Below, one piece after another: positions 6,054-8,861 of a stretch of DNA of 8,861 bases. How positions within the stretch are numbered: position 1 is the first letter of the stretch; each line of letters starts with the position of its first letter. Source of the DNA: Candidatus Heimdallarchaeota archaeon (GTDB taxonomy: Archaea; Asgardarchaeota; Heimdallarchaeia; Heimdallarchaeales; Kariarchaeaceae); NCBI GenBank assembly GCA_030668165.1, contig DAOUUM010000093.1, forward strand, positions 1 through 8,861. The letters run 5' to 3'. The position numbers and the translations under genes were made by a program. Below the pieces are notes generated by a model. The model ran no database searches. It was not told the origin of the DNA and saw only the letters and a program-made list of their open reading frames with translations.

Positions 6054-6482
6054 CTAAGTGTTCATTTTTCGAAATGAATTCAATAAATTTGTTGGTATAA
6101 TAGAATCAAAATCTCTGGATAGTTTAATAATAATATTTTTGCCCTTCTTGGAGGTTTCAACTAAATTTGCGCGAACTAATAACTTGATGTGATAATTTAA
6201 AGTACTAAGTTTAATTTTGAATACACTCTCTAGTTCGCAAAAACAGGTTACTTCTACAAGATTAATGAAATGTAATATCTTTAACCTTATCTCACTGGCA
6301 ATCGCATTTCCAAAATTAAGTAATTGGATAAAATGATTATTTGAATCAAGACTATCTAGAAACTCAGTATGGTTAACAATTGATTTGAAATAATTATTAA
6401 AATCGCTAAAATCCTTAATCTGTAGGTCTTTGATAACAATATAAGGTTCCTTGAGATCCTCTTTTGAAATTAAATCTGGCAT
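6054..6482 (-). CDS. ArsR-family winged-helix regulator with Cys-x-Cys motif
   Basis: This 142-residue protein has a winged helix-turn-helix at about 55-120: a first helix around IASEIRLKILHFI (61-73) and a recognition helix around KLSTLNYHIKLLVRANLVE. Before it comes VTCFCELE, with C80 and C82 placed like the ELCVCDL cysteines of ArsR, where binding of As(III), Sb(III) or a soft metal causes release from DNA. The third ArsR cysteine is not present. An extra 50 or so residues precede the domain. A clear ribosome site, AAGGAGAAG on the minus strand (6487-6495), fits the ATG at 6482. Its gene is followed, in the same direction, by the FmdE/TSUP genes, which suggests it controls them and itself. 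The ligand is not known from sequence. Confidence 0.85.
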   Translation of the reverse strand: MPDLISKEDLKEPYIVIKDLQIKDFSDFNNYFKSIVNHTEFLDSLDSNNHFIQLLNFGNAIASEIRLKILHFINLVEVTCFCELESVFKIKLSTLNYHIKLLVRANLVETSKKGKNIIIKLSRDFDSIIPTNLLNSFRKMNT

Positions 6483-6509
6483 ATTACTTCTCCTTGAATT
6501 CTTATGTTC

Positions 6510-6517
6510 ATTACTAT
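6510..6517. promoter_or_regulatory. ATTACTAT half-site in the arsR promoter
   Basis: ATTACTAT is the reverse complement of ATAGTAAT and lies 28-35 bp upstream of the arsR start. The AT-rich tract AATTTAATAATAT (minus strand, about 6523-6535) next to it could be the TATA box. A repressor bound here would cover the start site, as expected for autoregulation. Confidence 0.35.
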
Positions 6518-6632
6518 AATATCATATTATTAAATTTTTCTTATTATGTATGATTCACTGGATTACATAATTTTGTTATTATTTATTATATGATAAGATC
6601 CTTTATGTCCACTAGGATGGGATTATTAAATA

Positions 6633-7361
6633 TCAACCTAATTGGGTTTGCTTTAGTGATTGATCAAATCTAGTGACAAAATTCTTCTCTTTGATATAAA
6701 GTGATATACCTATTGAAACAATAATTATGAAAGCGAACATGTATAATAGAAAATTAAATTGTGATAACCAGAATGCAACAAAATTCCATGCCATATGTAA
6801 TAGTACCATCTTAATTATCTGGTTCCATGCCGAATAACCCTCACTTCTGGCAGCTACACTGATTGAGGATCCAATTATTCCACTATATAGTGGATGTCCA
6901 ATTAAAAGGATTAACGTCCTTACAATAGTAGTTGATATAGCCATCTCTACTCCAAAATCAGTGAGATCAATATAGGCAAAGTAAATATTTTCTGATATGG
7001 CAAAGCCAAGACCCAAGATTGCCCCATAGATGAATCCCTCGGTAACAGTTTTAAATTTGAAATGTTTTAGTAATTTTATTAACAGAAAAGTTTTGACAGT
7101 CTCCTCAAGCACTGGTAAAATGAATACAAATACCATTAATCCATTATTAATGATGGTTAAATTGTATACTTTATCGAGTATGTAAAATATAGTTATTGAG
7201 ATGACGGGGGATAACAATCCCACAATTAAGCTATACACGAATGGTCTCCATTTGAAATAATTTTTATTAATGTAAAATACTAATAAATAACCAAATAAGA
7301 TGCCCACAAATAGATTAAACAAAGAAAATCCCATTACCTGTAAAAATAAGTTCAAATCCAT
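6633..7361 (-). CDS. PrsW-family intramembrane protease
   Basis: This 242-residue multi-helix membrane protein shows the PrsW signature: EE at 86-87 in PVLEETVK, ISEN at 122-125 after the glycine-rich helix GAILGLGF, His156 in GHPLY and His189 in LLHMAWNF. PrsW is the glutamic-type intramembrane peptidase that clips the anti-sigma factor RsiW in Bacillus; it belongs to the wider CAAX-protease/Abi superfamily. Archaea have no such anti-sigma target, so the substrate here is unknown. About seven to eight hydrophobic segments are present and the C-terminus is polar. It is transcribed toward arsR but the 150-bp gap and its own promoter argue for independent expression. Confidence 0.85.
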   Translation of the reverse strand: MDLNLFLQVMGFSLFNLFVGILFGYLLVFYINKNYFKWRPFVYSLIVGLLSPVISITIFYILDKVYNLTIINNGLMVFVFILPVLEETVKTFLLIKLLKHFKFKTVTEGFIYGAILGLGFAISENIYFAYIDLTDFGVEMAISTTIVRTLILLIGHPLYSGIIGSSISVAARSEGYSAWNQIIKMVLLHMAWNFVAFWLSQFNFLLYMFAFIIIVSIGISLYIKEKNFVTRFDQSLKQTQLG

Positions 7362-7515
7362 TACATCTCTTACCTATGATATTCTCATCGGTTAGACCTT
7401 TTTAAAACTTGCATCATAAAAAAGTCCATTCCCCTAATATTGAAATTATTCAATAGGCTAACTATATTCATTCAATTATCAAAACAATAATTAATAGTGA
7501 CCTCAACACTCACAT
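7362..7515. promoter_or_regulatory. Divergent promoter region between the PrsW gene and aor
   Basis: This 154-bp gap must hold promoters for both directions. For aor, ACTATATTCA at about 7460-7469 is a TATA candidate that would place the start near 7490 and a leader of about 25 nt. No clear palindromic operator is seen. Confidence 0.35.
7399..7409 (-). promoter_or_regulatory. Probable TATA promoter of the PrsW-family gene
   Basis: On the minus strand AAGTTTTAAAAAGG contains a TTTTAAAA box centred near 7404. Transcription would start about 25 bp downstream, near 7378, leaving a short leader of under 20 nt before the ATG at 7361. Confidence 0.45.
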
Positions 7516-8861
7516 ATGACATGGCATCAACTCTCTGTTAAGATTGATTTGAGTACAGGTAAGATTACCAAACCCAAGATATCAAAATCAGTATTGGGCA
7601 ATTTTATAGGTGGTAAGGGTCTTGGAACTTACTTACTGCACAAATATATGAATCCTGTATTGGATCCCCTTGATCCGGAGAGTGTTCTTGTTCTTTCAAC
7701 CGGACCTGCTCAGGGAATAATGCCAATTGCAGGAAGATATGTGATAGTTACCAAGTCTCCATTATCCGGAATATATATTGACAGTCATGTTGGTGGATTT
7801 GTCGGACCCGAACTAAGATTTGCGGGATATGATGCAGTCATTGTCACAGGTAAAGCCACAGTACCCAGTGTTATTGTGATAGATGATGATAAAATTTCAA
7901 TTGAAGCAGCAGGAGATATCTGGGGCACAAATACCTTGGAAGCAGAGGATAGACTGAAGGAAAAATACCCCGGATCAAAAACTATCTCCATTGGACCTGC
8001 CGGTGAGAATTTGGTTCAATATGCTACCACCACCAGTGATTACTATCGTACCGCTGGTAGAGGCGGTATTGGTATGATATTTGGCTCTAAATTACTCAAA
8101 GCCATTGTTATTAAAGGTACAGGTTCAATAGAAGTTCATTCTCCAGAAAAAGTTGCTGAGATCAAGAAAGAAATCACCCAAAGAGCCAAACAATCAAAAT
8201 TAAATGGTCATCAATTACCAAAACTGGGAACTTCTTGGTTGGTGTCAATTTCCTCTGCGAGGGGCCAACTTCCTACCATGAACTATCAAAGAGGGGAATG
8301 GGAACACTCGGATAAGATTGAGGGATCATCCATCGAGGAAGCCTATGCAGGCAAACTTCAAAAGAAACCATGTTACAAATGTTCTCTAGCATGTGCTTAT
8401 GTCATAGATTCTGATTATGAGTGGGCCAATGGTAGGATGATACAGCATCCAGAGTATGAGAGTCTAGCACTCCTGGGATCGAACCTCGGAACATCTGATC
8501 TCGAAACAATTTTACATACAAACCATCTATGCAATGTCTATGGACTAGATACCATATCTGCAGGTTCAACAATGTCATGGTTTATGGAATGCAATCAAAG
8601 AGATGCCATTCCTGAAAAATATCTCTCCGAAGCTATTGAGTTTGGTGATGAAAAAGGAATAATTGAGTTGATTACCAAGATAGCTAAAAAAGAAGGTGTG
8701 GGTGAAGTACTAGCAATGGGTGTTAAACGAGCTGCAGAAATATTTGGAAATGGTAGTGATCAATGGGCTGTACACGTCCGTGGACTAGAATTACCGGCTT
8801 GGGATCCTAGGGGTAAACTAGGTATGGGTCTATCCTATATCACCAGTAACGTGGGTGGAAG
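7516..8861 (+). CDS. aor: Tungsten aldehyde:ferredoxin oxidoreductase, 3' end cut by window
   Basis: The first 448 codons of an AOR-family protein (usually about 600-620 residues) are present and run open off the right edge. The family oxidises aldehydes to acids with ferredoxin as electron acceptor, using a tungsten bis-pterin centre and one [4Fe-4S] cluster. Seen here: the N-terminal GGKGLGTYLL block, GPAQG, the RTAGRGGIGMIFGSK block, the cluster cysteines C286, C289 and C293 in CYKCSLAC (the fourth lies beyond the edge), YGLDTISAG and LPAWDPRG, all family hallmarks. The ATG at 7516 gives MTWHQLSVKIDLSTG, a normal AOR beginning; no ribosome site precedes it. It is divergent from the PrsW gene across 154 bp. 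The exact subfamily, and so the aldehyde, is not determined. Confidence 0.93.
   Translation, partial: MTWHQLSVKIDLSTGKITKPKISKSVLGNFIGGKGLGTYLLHKYMNPVLDPLDPESVLVLSTGPAQGIMPIAGRYVIVTKSPLSGIYIDSHVGGFVGPELRFAGYDAVIVTGKATVPSVIVIDDDKISIEAAGDIWGTNTLEAEDRLKEKYPGSKTISIGPAGENLVQYATTTSDYYRTAGRGGIGMIFGSKLLKAIVIKGTGSIEVHSPEKVAEIKKEITQRAKQSKLNGHQLPKLGTSWLVSISSARGQLPTMNYQRGEWEHSDKIEGSSIEEAYAGKLQKKPCYKCSLACAYVIDSDYEWANGRMIQHPEYESLALLGSNLGTSDLETILHTNHLCNVYGLDTISAGSTMSWFMECNQRDAIPEKYLSEAIEFGDEKGIIELITKIAKKEGVGEVLAMGVKRAAEIFGNGSDQWAVHVRGLELPAWDPRGKLGMGLSYITSNVGG

Noticed and set aside
7785..7991. Open frame of 68 codons opposite aor
   Set aside because: Antisense to the AOR coding sequence, with no motif of its own.
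1..8861. CRISPR array, tRNA or rRNA genes
   Set aside because: No regularly spaced identical repeats were seen and no cloverleaf or rRNA-like segment was recognised.

Overview
The window reads as archaeal DNA, AT-rich, most likely from an Asgard (Promethearchaeota) genome. The basis is the combination of a transcription factor B gene, a Ras/Rab-type small GTPase with a complete G1-G5 motif set, a tungsten-type aldehyde:ferredoxin oxidoreductase and FmdE-family proteins, with TATA-box promoters and mixed use of Shine-Dalgarno sites. The lineage is an inference: small GTPases also occur sporadically in other archaea.

Layout. Bases 1-1090 are one complete insertion sequence with perfect 15-bp terminal inverted repeats and one IS5-like DDE transposase; the window opens exactly on its left terminus. 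A gene-free 510 bp follows, ending in a good promoter and a leader with two possible hairpins for the transcription factor B gene (1601-2566). The Ras-like GTPase follows at 2787-3368, then a short orphan reading frame (3377-3559) that may be a gene remnant. The strand then switches. From 7361 back to 3609 all genes lie on the minus strand: a PrsW-family membrane protease, an ArsR-family regulator with a Cys-x-Cys metal-site motif, and an FmdE-like protein, a TSUP (TauE/SafE) permease and a second FmdE-like protein. A tungsten aldehyde:ferredoxin oxidoreductase starts divergently at 7516 and runs off the right edge.

The most system-like part is 3609-6482. Two clearly paralogous FmdE-like proteins flank an eight-helix anion permease, next to a thiol-type ArsR regulator. 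The octamer ATAGTAAT/ATTACTAT occurs upstream of arsR, upstream of the first FmdE gene and, as a 14-bp palindrome, upstream of the second. I infer a metal- or oxyanion-responsive regulon in which the permease moves an anion and the FmdE-like proteins bind or process it. The substrate cannot be read from the sequence. The nearby AOR makes a link with tungsten or sulfur chemistry conceivable, not shown.

The second unusual signal is inside the insertion sequence: at least nine perfect inverted repeats with 9-11-bp arms and short loops, far denser than I see in the flanking genes.
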